From NCBI RefSeq assembly GCF_041296385.1, contig NC_091013.1, forward strand, positions 13,173,501 to 13,237,500: a DNA stretch of 64,000 nucleotides, read 5' to 3'. The translations under genes were made by a program, and so were the position numbers. Within the stretch, counting starts at the first letter, position 1, and the number at the start of each line of letters is the position of its first letter. Origin of the DNA: Aphelocoma coerulescens. Taxonomy: Eukaryota; Chordata; Aves; Passeriformes; Corvidae. The notes under the pieces were generated by a model. It saw nothing but the letters and a program-made list of their open reading frames with translations, searched no databases and was not told where the DNA came from. Positions 1 to 13,942 of this stretch are shown here, in pieces.

Positions 1-3000
1 TCCAGCCTACACATCACAGATACCACCAGCACAGCCAAAATTTTTTATTCTTGTAGTTATGTGTAAAAATAGAGACAATGTTTTCAGTCACATGTTTGGG
101 TTCCTGGTCCTAGGCTGATTTTGAATCCAACAAGTGCTGCCAATTATAACAGATTTCATGACATGAAGTTTTAGGTTGGTTGCACAAAACAAACAAAAGC
201 CAGAAGTCTGGGACTGGAGGAGTGTGATTTTTCAAGGCTTTTGAGCAAAAAAAATGTTGCTATAATTTTGACAACATAATTTAGCAGCTTTTATATAGAG
301 CAATCTACACCTCCGCCCCTCTCCACCTTGCCTCCCCCTCTGGTATTGTCTTGCCTGTCAATTATTGGAAGAAGAGCCTGTTCTTTAAAAGGCTTTTAAA
401 TTATTGGAAATTATTTGGAATATATTCTAAAAGCTCTTGAAAGAAAGAACACTACCCCCACATACACCCAGAGCAGAAAGTATTTATTTGTATTGTCAAC
501 TTAAATGCGCAGGATTAACATGAGAGTTTATCTGGCTAAAAACATTGAGGATCATCAGCTCTGCTGACCTCATACTTGAGCTGTGAGGATATTAAAAGTC
601 AAACCTAATGCTCCAAATGCCTGATGTGACATCACTGTGCTCATTCCATTTGGTATGACACTATGAGGACTCTACAGAAAGACTGAGGGAGTTTGGGGCC
701 ATGGCACTCCAGGGAGCAGTGCTGCTGTTAATATATGCACCCCAGCAAGCAAAGCAAGGCAGCTGCACCATTCCACCAAGTAAGCAACTTTGATGTTAAT
801 GTGAGGTTTGTTTGCTCTGATACATAACAGACACATTCGAGTTCCTTCAAACTATCACTCTGAGTGGCATTGAAAGGTATTGTATTATAAATTTTACATT
901 ATAATAGTGTTTACTGGCAGAATAAATTGCATACCTGTATTGAAGTGACGGAAAAAAGACATCAGTCATTATCACATTGAGCAGCATGCTGAATGCAGCA
1001 GTGAACAGTGATAATCGTGCCAGCTAAAGCAATTTTACCTATGAAAAGTTGTTCAGACGTAAGAGAGACTGTTAATGTCTTACATGAGGCACAGCTATTT
1101 CCTATTTATTTCTGAGAAGAACCTTACTATTCATTGATAACGCACAAGATTCCTAAATGCAATATACATTAAAGGCATAAAAAATTATTTCTCCATTTTC
1201 TGCACAGTCTTCTTTTATCTCCCTCATATCTATCTTTCACATCACCAGCTGTTGGTTTTCCATCTTTTAAGTGACCTCACACAAATTAGAAATAAGCATT
1301 TGGTTCAAATGTTGCTTTGCAATTCACTCCCAGCCTCTCTGATCTGTCCTAAAATGGTTTTTGAGACATTTCTCCAGACAGACCCATGTATCACCTAAAC
1401 AATTTTCATTTCCAAACTTAACCTTCAGCTGAGACAGGGGTGTGAGGAGCTGGTTCACTTGTCTTCCTTTAAATCTTACTTTTTCATTGTTGGTATCCTT
1501 AGATGAGTTTCATCTTTCTAACTCTGCCTACCAATAAATATTTAGGGTGGTCTTCACTGCCAGATAGAATGCCTTATTTTAGGCACCAACATGTAGGACT
1601 CTACAGGTTGGTGTGGTGTCTGAGCTCTCCATACAGTTCTTGCAGATCTGGTTTGTGGAGCCCACATGCAATTTCAAATATCCAAATATCCAAATATCCA
1701 AATATCCAAATATCCAAAGCAGGTAATAGGGATACCTTAGCATAATGCTGCCTGGCCTCCAGCTGCTGAAGGAAACATGTTTCTCTAGGACCTCTGTCAC
1801 ACACATCAGCCGCATGCAGAGGTCTTCAACAGCATAAGATGCCTGGAAAAGTCCTTAGAGCATGTTTATGCCACTGAATTAGGCTATAGATCTCCAGTAT
1901 CCACTTCATAAGGCAAGGCAACTCCCTCACTGCCAGACACCCTTGTTCATATGAGTCCCTCCCCTGGAAGCTGGGTGAGATGAACCTCACTGATTGCCCT
2001 CAGTTTCATTACCTGGATACATCTTGGAGCTTCAGTACAATTACACAGCACTGCTCCTCCACAGATTTTAAAGACCCAGTTCCCATTGTGTGCTGGACTT
2101 CATGTCTTTGAGGATCTTGTCCCCTAAAACTCTGCTATTGCTGCAACCAGGTTTACTTAGAATAGCGTAGGAGAGCGAACACAGCTGTGTAAGTTATTTG
2201 TGCTTAGCAAGCTCCTGGGTGTCTGTGGACCCACAGGACTATTTCATGGTGATCTTTCAACTGAATCAGGTGAAGTGGGGGCTCAGCCCAGAAAGGAATG
2301 TCTGAGTACCAAACCTAGGAGCAGTATTTCCGAGGAAGCACGGCTGCCACAGGGAGCAGAGGGACAGAGCAATGCAGGGAGAGGACATGGCAGCTCAGGC
2401 TCTGCTGTGTCACTGCAGCTGAGTGTAGTGGTTCCTGTGCCAAGGTAGGGATTTTTTGGGTAGAAATTAGGTGATATCAGAAAGGGATGAAAGGGGCTTT
2501 GAAGGGTCTTGTTCTACAACTGAACATGCATCTGTAAGTGCCAGCATCTCAGGGAGGTGCTGTTGTAATTAAATAGATGGAAACATGGATCATATTATTT
2601 ATAAAAAGTGTAATCTCCCCAAAACTGCAGTTCTTCTTAATAATATGGAGAAAATATTAAATATGTCCCAGTTTCTCTATATTCCAGCAGAAGACCCTGC
2701 TATGTATTGGCCAAGATAGCAATGTGTCACCTTTTGAGAAAAAAAAGTCTTTTTCACATACCAGTTTGTCCTGTTTCTTCCAAAAGAATAATGAAATGGG
2801 AAACAAAAAGAGAATACTATTAAAGGAAAGGAGCCCTGTTCTGTGAATGCCTTTTACTTGGCCATGTTGGAGAAAGGGGTGGCAGTATTTTTAAAGATTG
2901 ATCATCATCTCCTTCCCCCTACTTAAAGGACACAGCCTTCATTAAAATGTTTGACTTACCTGCCATGGGACACCTATTTCTCATTTCAAATATTGCTGTT

Positions 3001-3445
3001 CAAGCCAGTTGCTGGTTCTAACAACAAGTTTCTGTTGACAAACAATATAAAGTGTGGCACCTCTGTGTAACTGAGTCAATGTTCAACACAGAAATACTCC
3101 TCCACAGAATCACAAGACAGACTTAAAATTAAAATAACATCCAAAGGAAATTGTAGGTGAAAAACAACAGGAGATAGACTGAAAATTGGAAATTATGGAA
3201 AAATAAAGGTGAGTTGTTAGAGCTATTTTTTCCCCAATAAATATTATTATCTCTCTAAATGTATGTCACCCATGCGTTTATCTACATTTCTGTTTGTCTA
3301 TCATTTACCTGTTTTCCACCTGCCTGAAAGTAACCACCTATTTAGAAAAGCAAGTTAAATTGTCTTCCTCAGTGAAGGGAGGGGAGAGAGATAAAAAGGA
3401 GAACAGAAAATTATGAAAAATCTTGGTGTAATCTGAATAGCAATG
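1..3445. other. Gene desert, left part
   Basis: I see no gene in this stretch. The reading frames are short, do not resemble any known protein and lie in AT-rich sequence full of stops. The only structured items are an AT-rich block at about 235-470 with repeated ATTATTGGAA-type words and a CTGTCAATTATTGG motif, which could be a small regulatory element, and an octamer microsatellite near 1.7 kb listed separately. Confidence 0.6.
1676..1715. repeat. Octanucleotide microsatellite (AAATATCC)5
   Basis: Five perfect head-to-tail copies of the 8-base unit AAATATCC, followed by a partial sixth. The unit reads through as an isoleucine/serine-rich peptide on + and a WIFGYLDI-like peptide on -, which explains the short reading frames here. 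They are not genes. Confidence 0.95.
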
Positions 3446-3449
3446 AAGT

Positions 3450-3945
3450 AAAAGCAACTCCTTGATGTGCCTATGAATCCTGTAAATGAAGTGGCCCTTG
3501 AATTAAATTAATTTAAAATCTGGCAAATATTACTCGGCATGTTTGTCAATGTGCTGTATAATTATTAATTTGTTCATTGAGGCAACTATATAAATAAATA
3601 GAAAGCAGAATGCCATGATTAAACTAACATTAGAAATCCAGGGTCAAGGAGCCCTGTTATACAGGGATCTAAATAGCTTTCCCAGGTCCTATTTTTACAT
3701 CTCCATACAGATCTGCAGGTCTGTAACTGCGAATTAATTGGCACACATTTAGATGCCAACAGAGCTTTTGTATTCTCAGTGCACATTTTGTCTTCTCAGA
3801 GTGAGATGTTAGTAATGGAGGTTTTAATATTACCCCTAGGGGAGCACCAGAAAATCTTAACAATTTCCTTCACTAGAGTATTTTCATTAGAGCTAAATGC
3901 TGTGCAATTTACATTTGAAATCAGGTGTAGGGTAAGTATAATGTG
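3450..3945. promoter_or_regulatory. Candidate conserved noncoding element (enhancer-like)
   Basis: About 500 bases of repeat-free sequence, dense in homeodomain-type cores: TTAAATTAATTTAA, ATAATTATTAATTTG, GATTAAACTAACATTA and GCGAATTAATTGGCA. It has no coding frame and no trace of a mobile element. That texture is typical of developmental enhancers in deserts next to homeobox genes. The call rests on texture and on the location upstream of ARX. I have no alignment to support it. Confidence 0.35.
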
Positions 3946-3949
3946 ACAA

Positions 3950-6900
3950 GACATGTTGCAATGTTAGGGGTTTTTTGTTCAAATGTTCCTTATTTACTGC
4001 AATATACCCTCAAAAGATAAGCATGCAATTAAAATAAATATCTTGATTTTTAACCACTCCTAATTGAACGGTTATTGGAATAATAGAAGCAAAAAATAGA
4101 ATCAGGTTTAAAAGGACCCAAAGCACAAGATTAAAATATTACTCTATTTAAACAAGAATGGTTCAGGCAAAATAGGTTCTGCGGAACAGAAATTAGTTCA
4201 TCATAAGTAAATCAGACCAAACCCCTTCCTTTGTAGAATTAATTCAACCTCGTGGTGCTTAAAATGCCAAGAACTCTGCTTAACTCACAGGAAAAAACCA
4301 AAAAATCCTACATTTTTCAACATCAAAAAAAAACCAAAACTGGATTGGTATTTAAAAAAATAAAATTTATTCATTAATAAGGGCCTAATGTAGTAAAGAG
4401 CTAGAGAACCAGTGACAAAAGAGGACTGACAAGTAGCTGAGTCTGAATTTCGGTAGCTGGTCTAGTATGAAATTCTACTCTGCCAGTGCCTGCATCTCAG
4501 AACACCTATATTCCATCACTGACTTGCTTTTTCATAGCAACAAAAGAAACTGCACACCTACAACAGCCTCAATCCAATCAGGGCTTCCTTCATGCCAAAC
4601 CTGATCACAGGAGCTACTGTTTAAATATTTCTCCATGAAAAATCCCTAATAGGCTCGGTCAGACCAGGGTTATTATTGAAGGAGGTCCCTGGAGAAGGAA
4701 GAAGATTGCAGCACTTGCCTGGAGCCTTCTAAAACTGAGGAAGTCAAACTACTTCCAGCAGTAGGAAGAGAGGAGGAAGCAACAGTCCTTGCAATCTGCT
4801 GTTCTGTAAAATGACAGCCAGCCCCAAGTGCAGCAGAAAGCCATATTATGATGAAAGAGGTCTAAGCACAAAAGGGCAGACCCAGAGGGCTGGAATGGTT
4901 ACAGGACTGTCATGACATATCCTGCATGCAACATAGCCCCCTTGGCCTGCATAAAGCACAGGAGGGAGGAAATTGTCCCATTGCCTTCTTGCTTGCATAG
5001 CCAGGCAAAAAAACCCAAATTATTTTGGAGATCAAAATATCCATCCCACCTTACCAGGCTGTACAGGTTAGGCAATGGATCCTGCTGTCTGCATAGCATC
5101 AATGAAGAAAATAAGCCTCTACAAAGGGTTTAGATGATAATGAGATTTGTCACCTTCAAGTTGCCTCCCTCCTGCCTCTGGACACACAGGGAGTCTAAAG
5201 CCAATTGTCACCTGAAGGGAGAGGAATCAAGCACAGAGGCTCACACCTTGTCTGGACAGGACCAGGCTTTCAAAGCTTGGTCAGTGCACACACAAAGGCG
5301 AGCAACCACAGCAGTCTCTCATATGCTCACACTCAAACTCATGAAAACCCAGGACCTAAATCTTCTGGTATTAGTGCAATTTTGCACTGTTCTGCTGTTA
5401 GGGGCTCTGGAGTTTTCACAAGAAAACTTACTGAATACAAGAAAGACTGAAACATTTTGAACATTCAATGTTCTTCCATCCGTGAGGACAGGTGAAGCTT
5501 AAAAGTCTTTTAAAGAATTTGCCAAATATTATTATTTCTGAGAACAGCAATGAATGGTTATGAAGTCTTTGTAAACTAATAGATTTTTATGGAGTTTTCA
5601 CTGCCATCTGAATGGCCATAAAACTTTTGCAAAGCAAGAACTAGGCAAATTTTCATATGACTTTGTTCTTTCACGGTAAAATGGGTGGGCTGGGACCAAA
5701 GAGCCTGGTGAGGTGCCAGGTCAGCAATTGACACCATGCAGTGGTGAGCAGGACAGGGTGAGCAGAGAGAGGAAAAGCTGACCTTGAAAAGCTTGCAAAT
5801 ATTAAACAGCATGAAGAAGAGGGAGAAAAAAGAGGAGGACTAAGAACAGAAATGTTCCACTTCAAAGAGAAGAGATGAGAAAAGAAGAACTCAAGGGGTC
5901 CTAGGCTTTGCAAAGACCTCAAGCTGTTAGGCATCTTGCCTCTGCAATATATAAATAAAACAAAACAAAATAAAATTCAAAGAAATTAAAAGAAGCTTTT
6001 TTAGATGAGGAACACGATGAAATTATGTTTAAAATAATTTAAAATGGCAGAGTTGAGGCATAAAATAACCAATATAATCTAAATTCTTTTGAGATTTTTT
6101 AGAGAAGGGCTTTCATGTGAAATTGCACTAATATTTTGGAGAAATAATTCTAACTCTGCTTTCCACATCACTCTGCCCACACCTTAGCCACATGTCCATC
6201 ATAATCCCACATGTTTTTCAGAAGGTTGTTGAAAATGCTGACTATGTCTGAAATGCGAGGAAAAGTACAGTCAAGTTTTTAAATCATTTGGAAGAACAGA
6301 AAGCATAGAGAGAGGTTTCTTCCTCAGGGATGAAAATGAGATGCAAGGGAAATAACTTCAAAGAATTTTAGAAGCCTAGAATGTAGATTTCCCTTCTTAG
6401 CTACTTTATGGTCAAAGGCAAGAATACACATTTCTCTGACAAACCTATTCTGGCCTGTTCTAGACTTTTGTTTCTAGGCTGTGTATGTCAAAAAACATGT
6501 GCTAGGTCACAGAAGTCACAGACAGACCACACTAGGTGTGTTTGACCAGGAGAAGAGCACAGGAGAAGCACCCAGACAGCTGCACCCGTTTCAAATTGGA
6601 CACGATTGCCAAGGCTAGTGCTTGCTATTGCTGAGTTGCTGGGTCCTGATCTTGTGATGATAATGATGCTTCTCCCCTGTTTTTCTACACCCATGGAAAA
6701 GAAGAAGGCTTTGTATTCACACAGTCTAGCTTAAACGACCAGACCTCTGAGCAAGGTTCTCAATGCTGGATCAAGGGAGAACAAGCACCAGATGCAAGTC
6801 TTGGAGGCTGCTGGAACACCTTCTGTTTCTCAGGTGCTTCTCCTGCCTAAGTTCAAAGACATACCAGTTAGTCTAGCTAAGAAATTTGGTTTAATTCCAG

Positions 6901-8444
6901 AGAGGAATTGTTCTCTGAAAGTGCACCAAAAATTTCCTGTGCAGTTTTTCTTTCTTTCTGTGAGCTCATTTTCTTTAATTTCATAAATCTGACACATACA
7001 CACTGAATTTGTTTCTTCTTCCTTTAAAATTACTTGGAGTTTTCTCATTGTCTTCAGTGAGAAGAATATAGGATCATGGGTGCCTAACCAAACAGGATTT
7101 CTGATTGAGCTGATTAAATATTTAAGCAATTCTAGACTGAATGCTTATTCTAAGGGACTTAATATGGCCCATTTAATTAAAGTTAAGTGATTCCTTCATG
7201 CATAAGTCCTCTTATGTGAGAACAAGGAGCACATAGTTGAGGATAAATAATTCTTCACAGTTATCTGAAATGTGGACCCATTAGTAAATAATACAGGATT
7301 TACAAGCAATATTCTTGAGGGTATAATCTCCCTTGTGGAAAGAAATGTCTTGTGCTATAGGCAGGCTTGATGAGGTTTGAAAATTATTTCATACTGGAAA
7401 TCGACTTGGTTTTGCTTTGTCCATGGTAAGGTTTGGCAATAATATCTAATCAATCTCAGCCTCATGAGATGACCAAAACCCATTAGTTGGGAGTGCTGAC
7501 TCACAGAGAAAAGGAGGCACAGGATGGAACTGGACTAAGCACAGGGCTGAAATGTATAAGAAATTAAAATAGAGTCTGGGAAGACAGGAGGAAAAGTTGG
7601 CTGAAATTATGCAGACCTGTAAATTCACCCTGCCAGCTTTTCTCTCCTCTTCCAGTGCTGACAGTCCATAAGGAAAAGAGCATTATAGGTCCAGAATACT
7701 TTGAAATTTATCTATATTTATGGATTAAAATCGAAGTTTACTACTATGTCTCATTCTAGAACATACCCAGTCCCTACTGTAAGTACTTATGTACTGCTAT
7801 TTTTTATCTTTTATTTTCCTTTCCAGAAAGCTTCATGACAAAGAATGAAACAGAAAATTTTCCAATACAGAGTATTTAATTAATTTTAAATATTATAAAT
7901 CTTTGGTTTTTGAAGAAAAAAAGCTTTTTTTCCTTTCAGAATAAATAGCAGAAAGCATAAACACTTCATATGTTTGAAAGAGGAGCTGCATTTTTTCAAC
8001 TCAAAATGAAGCTTTGTTCCAGTCAATGTAGGAAATCTAGGAAATAAAGATTGAGCTCAAATAATTTTTTCTTTCAAAAAAATGCAGCTCTCATTCCAAC
8101 TGTTCCACCAGTACCACCATTAAATGACATGACCTCAACTTTTCGGTCTGCTGAAACCTCATCCTAGAAAGGCATTTAATTCATAATGAGAAGGAATGAT
8201 AAAATCTTGTTAAAAATATTTTTCAATAATATTAGCCTGAATTTTCTAGAATATTGGATCATGGATATTGGCAAAGTGTCTTAGACCTTCTTCTTGCAGA
8301 TTAATGATAGAAATATTTCAATGCCAAAAAGTAAACCATCTCAAGTCTCATTTTTAAAGATAGAAACATGCAAATGACAAACACTGGTTATTCTGGAAGC
8401 TCAGTGCACACTGTGCTCTTCTCTCCCAATAAGGTCCTCAGGCA

Positions 8445-8445
<1 letters not shown>
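3950..8445. other. Gene desert, no gene seen
   Basis: I see no coding exon, RNA gene or recognisable mobile element here. Frames of up to 108 codons near 5.1-5.5 kb show no family features and overlap competing frames. The sequence is AT-rich with scattered short A or T runs. Confidence 0.55.

Positions 8446-8446
<1 letters not shown>

Positions 8447-8487
<41 letters not shown>
8447..8487. repeat. (ATT)n trinucleotide microsatellite
   Basis: About 13-14 uninterrupted ATT units. It produces an artificial poly-tyrosine run in one + frame. Confidence 0.97.
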
Positions 8488-8839
8488 GCTGTCCCACATC
8501 TTTCTGACATATTATTCTCTTCATCATTGCACTTATCATATAGCTCTATAGAGTTTAAACAACTGACTTTTTTTCTGTGTTAGTACCTTGTTCAAATGGA
8601 GGGGGTTTTTTCTCTCTTAAAGAGTGATGGGGGTATTTTGCTTGTGATTAAGGCTCTGATCTTTAGTCTGGCTTTAGCCATTTCTCATGGGCACAAAACT
8701 TGCAGGCACATTTTGCAATGTAATTATTTGTGTCTGCAATCTAGTTACTTAGATGTCTGAGTCCCTGATTGCATCCATAAGTCAGGGACTTGGACATTTA
8801 AGTGATCTAAATTGCACCTACAACAATTTGCACCTAAAA

Positions 8840-9210
8840 TGTCAAAAAAGGATATAGCAGAGAGGAAAAGAGTTCAGAGGTGGGTGATGAGAATAATTAG
8901 GGACGTGGAAAACCTCAGAAATGAAACAAAATGGAACAGAATTGGACTGTTTACCTAAGAGATGAGATGAAATGAATAAAAGAGGGAATGATCAAATGCA
9001 AAAGAAATAAGGAGTGTGATAGAAAAGATAGATGAGGCACTTTTACGCCCCCCTCTTTTATCATAATGCAAGTACAAAGGGACATTTCAAAAAATTTAAG
9101 CATGGAAGATTGAAAATTTATGCAAAAAGAGACACACTTTCACATAATTAACATGTGTAAAACCCAACCACAAGACATAAGGAATCCAACAGGACTCGGC
9201 AGAGGACCAG
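8840..9210 (+). mobile_element. Ancient CR1 LINE fragment
   Basis: Diverged but collinear with the 3' part of older amniote CR1 elements. It opens with a CAAAAAAGGATATAGCAGAG-like stretch and AAAGAGTTCAGAGGTGGGTGA. A GAGAATAATTAGGGACGTGG segment follows, then a CTTTTATCATAATGCAAGTAC segment and a GGGACATTTCAAAAAATTTA segment. Many small deletions and substitutions indicate an old copy, probably predating modern birds. It is non-coding and dead. Confidence 0.65.
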
Positions 9211-9214
9211 ACAC

Positions 9215-10435
9215 CTCTTTGGATTGATAAATGCTCAAAACATTTAAAAGGCAGAAATTTCAGAGTAAAACTACTTGCTTACTTAGCTTCTTCAAAGCTT
9301 CAGGTTTTGTTTGTTTGGGCTTTTGAGTTTTCTGTGTTTTGTTCCCTTTTCTATTTTAATAATGACAGGGTGGAAGGAATCTTTCTTCAGGAGCAGGTTA
9401 ATTTAGACATGTCTGACCCAGGTTTCCTTGTACCTTGCCTATGAGGTATTTAGGGCTGCCTCTGGTTTGTGACAGGTCACTGAGAGATGAGATGAGATGA
9501 GATCCTTGTCAGTTCAGCCACTCCTCTTGGGAGGACACACAAAACCAGGAGCCCTTCCAGAAGCTGCCATGGTAGGACTCAAGAGAACTGTAGACTGGAA
9601 CCTTGCGTCTTTTCTACCTGGGTAATAGGAAATGTGACTGAGAAGTTCATGTATTTCATAACAGACTAGGGAGTGTCATTACATATTTAAAGAAATAGAA
9701 TGTGAATTAGTGCAGGGACTTACTTTTACAAGAAAATCTGCACATGAGACAGATTATTGGAAGAGACATTAAATAGGGTTGGCTGAAAACATGCCCTGTA
9801 TCCCACAACAAAGAGGAAAGTTATTACTCTATTCTCAATAATAGAGAAAGAAATTGATTTTCTTTTTTTTTTCAAAAAAGAAAAATATGTGAGACATACA
9901 CACACACCCCTCCCAGTATTGGCTAATAATTTTTTAAGCAAAAGAAAAATACAAGGAAGAATTCAAGAAAACTTGTAGAGGAAGAGAGGTGGCTAAGACA
10001 TTGACTGGTACACAAAAGAATACATTAGGTACTCTCACAGTGCAGATCACCACTCTGAACCAGTAACCACACTCAGGTAGATTCAACTTTTACAAGAAAA
10101 CATGGTTAACAAACCAGCGTGTTTTCATGCCAAAGATTGTTTTGCTAAAAAACTGCTGATATGTTCTAAAAATTTCTCTTCTTCAAAGCCTGAGCTTACC
10201 TAAGCTGGTCTGACCTTCCATACAGCTGAATTTGATGGTACAGCTGTGTTAAGTCTTCAGCAGAACAGAAAGAGAAACACACACCAAAAAAAACCAGATA
10301 TAACTTGGGAGTTTAGACATTTCCTGAGCTGTAGGAGATGCAAGTTGAAGTCTTATCTGGAAGTCAGGCAGAATGCAGATTTGGAAAATGGTCTTTCACA
10401 ATCTTAGAGGAGGTCCCTAGAGAGCTGTAAGAGTG
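9215..10435. other. Intergenic, no gene seen
   Basis: AT-rich unique sequence. A short (GATGA)-type run lies near 9487-9503. No coding or RNA feature is recognised. Confidence 0.5.
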
Positions 10436-10439
10436 TGTC

Positions 10440-10628
10440 TTTTCAGCCACCATTTCTGGAGGCACTTAAAAGACATGCAGCACATGTAGATGTAGCACTA
10501 AGGGACTTATCAGAGGTGTGGTGCTTAGGGACATGGTTTAGAGGTGGACCTGTCAATGTTAGCTCTACAGTTGGACTCAATGATCTTAAAGGATTTTCCC
10601 AATCTAAATGATTCTATGATCCTATGAC
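10440..10628 (+). mobile_element. CR1 LINE 3' end
   Basis: The sequence matches the avian CR1 3' tail in order. It has CTGGAGGCACTTAAAAGACA, a GTAGATGTAGCACTAAGGGA segment, TTAGGGACATGGTTTAGAGG, GTTGGACTCAATGATCTTAA, and the diagnostic terminal repeats ATGATTCTATGATCCTATGA. It is 5'-truncated, as nearly all CR1 copies are, and has no coding capacity. Confidence 0.92.
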
Positions 10629-10634
10629 ATGGTT

Positions 10635-12535
10635 CCAGGCTTGACCCCCAGAACACATAGGACCTAAAGCCAGGCTACTTTCTTGACCACCTTGGCCCTA
10701 CCTGGTTTTCCAGTTAGTCTGGCAGTTTTCAGCAATGCTTCTTGTTCCTAGTGTTCCACTTGTATTACAGACAGGCTCTGGAGGTTTGAATCAGTTCTAT
10801 AAAATGTAGGGAGCTCCAATGCACTGAAAACACCTTGCCTGGATAAAAAACATATTCCATGTATTGGTGCAAGTGTAGAAAAAAACACAAAGATGAATAT
10901 TTAGAAAATGTAATGCAGGTGGGTAGAGGGCTAATTCCAGATCCCAGCTAAATACAGAGTCCTTCTCTAGCCATGAGTGACCCTGGAATAGGATCCAACA
11001 GAGCAGTATGAGGTTTAAGAGATAAGAGAAGACAAAGATGTTCCTTTGGCTGAAGAAGTAAGGAAAATAGCTACAGAATAGGAAATAAATAAATGAAGTG
11101 GAATTAGAGGAAAGATTCAAAGAGCTGAACTATACAATCAGAGGAGCAAAGTAAGTGATTTTGACAGGTCCAGGGTCAAGGAACAAGAGAGGGAAAAAAG
11201 AAAGCAGACTAAAAGTCATTGCAGTGTTCAGTTGCAGCTGAGACAATGGTGGCATGAATACACACTTTAGATCCTGGAATGAAGAGTTTAAACAGTATCA
11301 GAGATTTTGGCAACTCTTTGGATTTCATAGACATGGAGACTTAATATGCAATATTTACTTCTTCTGATTTCTTTCCCTTTGTGTGAGCAAATAGGTGTCA
11401 GATTGTTTGGTCAGCTTAAACTCCTTTGAAACTGAAGGGGCTAATTGACAACTTTCATTTAAAGGCAAGTGTAAGAATCCAGAATGGTCCTTTTGTCCAC
11501 TGAGTTGTTGAATCAATAGCCACGCACTGACAATATGTGCAACAGTCCAAACAAAGGGGTGCTTCCAAGGCTGAGGAATTTTTTCTGATTCTGGGGCAAT
11601 TTGAAAGTCTGTGAGACAAAAAAGAATGCACAGTTGTTACAGCAACCTTCAAGGAGACACTAGACACAGCCTAGATATACAAATCTCAGAAAAACTGGGA
11701 GAGAAAATATTCTCAGCTGACTGATGGTCAAAGGGCACTTGGATCTGAAAGCAATGAATGTGTCTAAAACTGTTTGAATGTTAGCCATCTCAGGTCAGAA
11801 CTGTGCCAGGGACCACTTTCTACATTTAACAGCAAAATCAAGCTCCAGCATCAGGAGTGCTCCCAGTGCTATCCCAAGTCACCAGAGCACAGGTAGCCAC
11901 CTTGACCCTGGGTGCTGCTGAGTAGGGGTAGGCCAGGCTGCAGCTTCAGGCTGAATGTGTGGGGGAGGCAGGGGGAGAGAGGTAGTTTCCCTCCTGATAT
12001 TATACTGTGTTGGAATGGTACCCATCTCTTCTCATACTCTCCCACCAGCTGTACACAAACACAGGCTGTTTCCCAGAGAAAGGCAGGGCAAAGTGAAGAG
12101 GACTACGTAATATGCTGGATGCTATGAGTGCTTGCTGCATTACAGGATGCTTGAGCAGTATCAGAGAAGGCACTCAGCTGAGCAAAAATGATGTATTAAG
12201 AAGATTTCAACATTCCTCAGTTTTCCAAGCCTTACCACTGTGCTATACTCTGTTGAAAACAAGTGGTCACCTTCCTTGTTTGGCCAGACTTCAACTACTG
12301 CAGCTACAAGAAAACACATAGCCGCCTTTGTTTTCCCATCTGGGCCCCAGCAAAGGGAAAGAGAGAAAATTTTTCTTCTTTGCTCTCTGTACATTCCCTC
12401 TGTCTCCTCTTTTCTATTTTCCTTTTTCTAAGAATGCACAGACCACTTTTGCTTTTCAAGCATTTGGTTTTTTTCTTATTAAGTATCTTTGGAAAATATT
12501 ACCTCCTGTTCTCTCCTTCTCTTTTCTTTTATATT
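10635..12535. other. Intergenic, no gene seen
   Basis: No recognisable gene or element. Small frames on the - strand near 10.8-11.1 kb are AT-driven and show no protein family features. Confidence 0.5.
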
Positions 12536-12536
12536 T

Positions 12537-12636
12537 ATTCCTAGTTAATGTTCAATGACCAACACCAGGTAAATACAATGCAGAAAATTCCTAGTTAATG
12601 TTCAATGACCAACACCAGGTAAATACAATGCAGAAA
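12537..12636. repeat. Exact 50-bp tandem duplication
   Basis: Two identical 50-base copies, 12537-12586 and 12587-12636. Each begins ATTCCTAGTTAATG and ends AATACAATGCAGAAA. The perfect identity implies a recent duplication. Neither copy resembles a mobile element. Confidence 0.97.
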
Positions 12637-12639
12637 CTT

Positions 12640-13940
12640 AAAGATGAGCTCATAATCTATAGTCCTTGTAGAGAAATTTCTTTAAATTACAAATTACCTC
12701 ATCCTAATATAGCAGCTGATAAGGGCCAGATGAATCACCTGTAGGAAGTATCTAGTTCTCTTCTGTCTCTCTCACTGTGGAAAAGTTTTAGAAAATAGGG
12801 TTGTCTTTTTCCTTGTTAAGGAGTGAGAAGCCCAGACAGTTTCTCATTGAAAATGTCTCAGAGAGGAACCTGGGCCAGGTCTCTGTTATGCTAAGAAAGA
12901 AAGTGTTGAAATCTCAATGGAAAGAAATGTGTCAAAACCAGAATTTATTGCTTCACCTCATTCAAAATAGAAACAAGCAACTCAGAAATTTCCATCTTTC
13001 AAAATAAAGCAAAACCACACAACATGATTCAACTCCGGGAAGATCAAGTCCTCCTTCAAGAATTATGTTTGAGAAAAGGCAAGAAAAAATATTAGCAATA
13101 TAGGGCCTTCACACTCTCTTTTTATTAAAAAAAGGATAGACTTCTCCAACTGATTTGACTTTTTGCTTTCATTTTCATTCCTCTCTTTGAATACTCTCAG
13201 AAAAAAAAAAAAAAAACAGTAAGCAAAAAGCCGGTTCATAGTATGAATTATGTTTTTACTCACTTCTGTGGATTTTTGTCACATGGAGTTGGCAGTTTAG
13301 GTAGCCACATGGCAATTGTGTTTGTCCTGTCCTCCACCTCCCATTCACTTACAGAGATTTTTGAACATGCCTAATGAATGTAAGGTCCCAGTAGCTAGCT
13401 GTGTTTCTGTTGAAGTCAGGGGGTTGTTCTTAGGATCATTGGAACAACACAGAGAGGTTGAAAACCTACTTTGAGCTCTTGAGAGACAATTATCTGAGAG
13501 GGTTAGACATAAATACCATTCATCTATCAAAAAAGATAGATTACCTATTCAGTTACCTATTACCTAGAGTCAATTACCTATTCAATCATATTGTATCTTA
13601 AATGGGGGAATTTCTAAAAATTGAGTCAGTCAGGTATAAGCAATGGCTGCAGGAAGTTGTTCGTCCATAAGGAAACTAAGTAGCAAATTAACAGGTCAGA
13701 CAGACCTTTTACTGGGAGTCAGTTCCCCTTCTGTTGAACTACATTAATTTTTCCTTATTTAAGTTTCTCAAATGTTTTTAATGTGAACATGCAACTATAA
13801 ATCTGTGCTGCTTTCAATAAGGGTGTGAAATAATGCAAGAGAAGCTAAAGAGGAGTTTATGTTGCAAAAATATTTCTGTTACAGAGTTAATTTCATATCA
13901 TTTTATTCTTCTCAAACTTATAATTTTCTACTACTCATAC
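12640..13940. other. Intergenic, no gene seen
   Basis: AT-rich unique sequence with an A17 run at about 13201-13217 and a short imperfect repeat of ATTACCTATTCA-type words at about 13538-13590. No gene is recognised. Confidence 0.5.
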
Positions 13941-13942
13941 AT

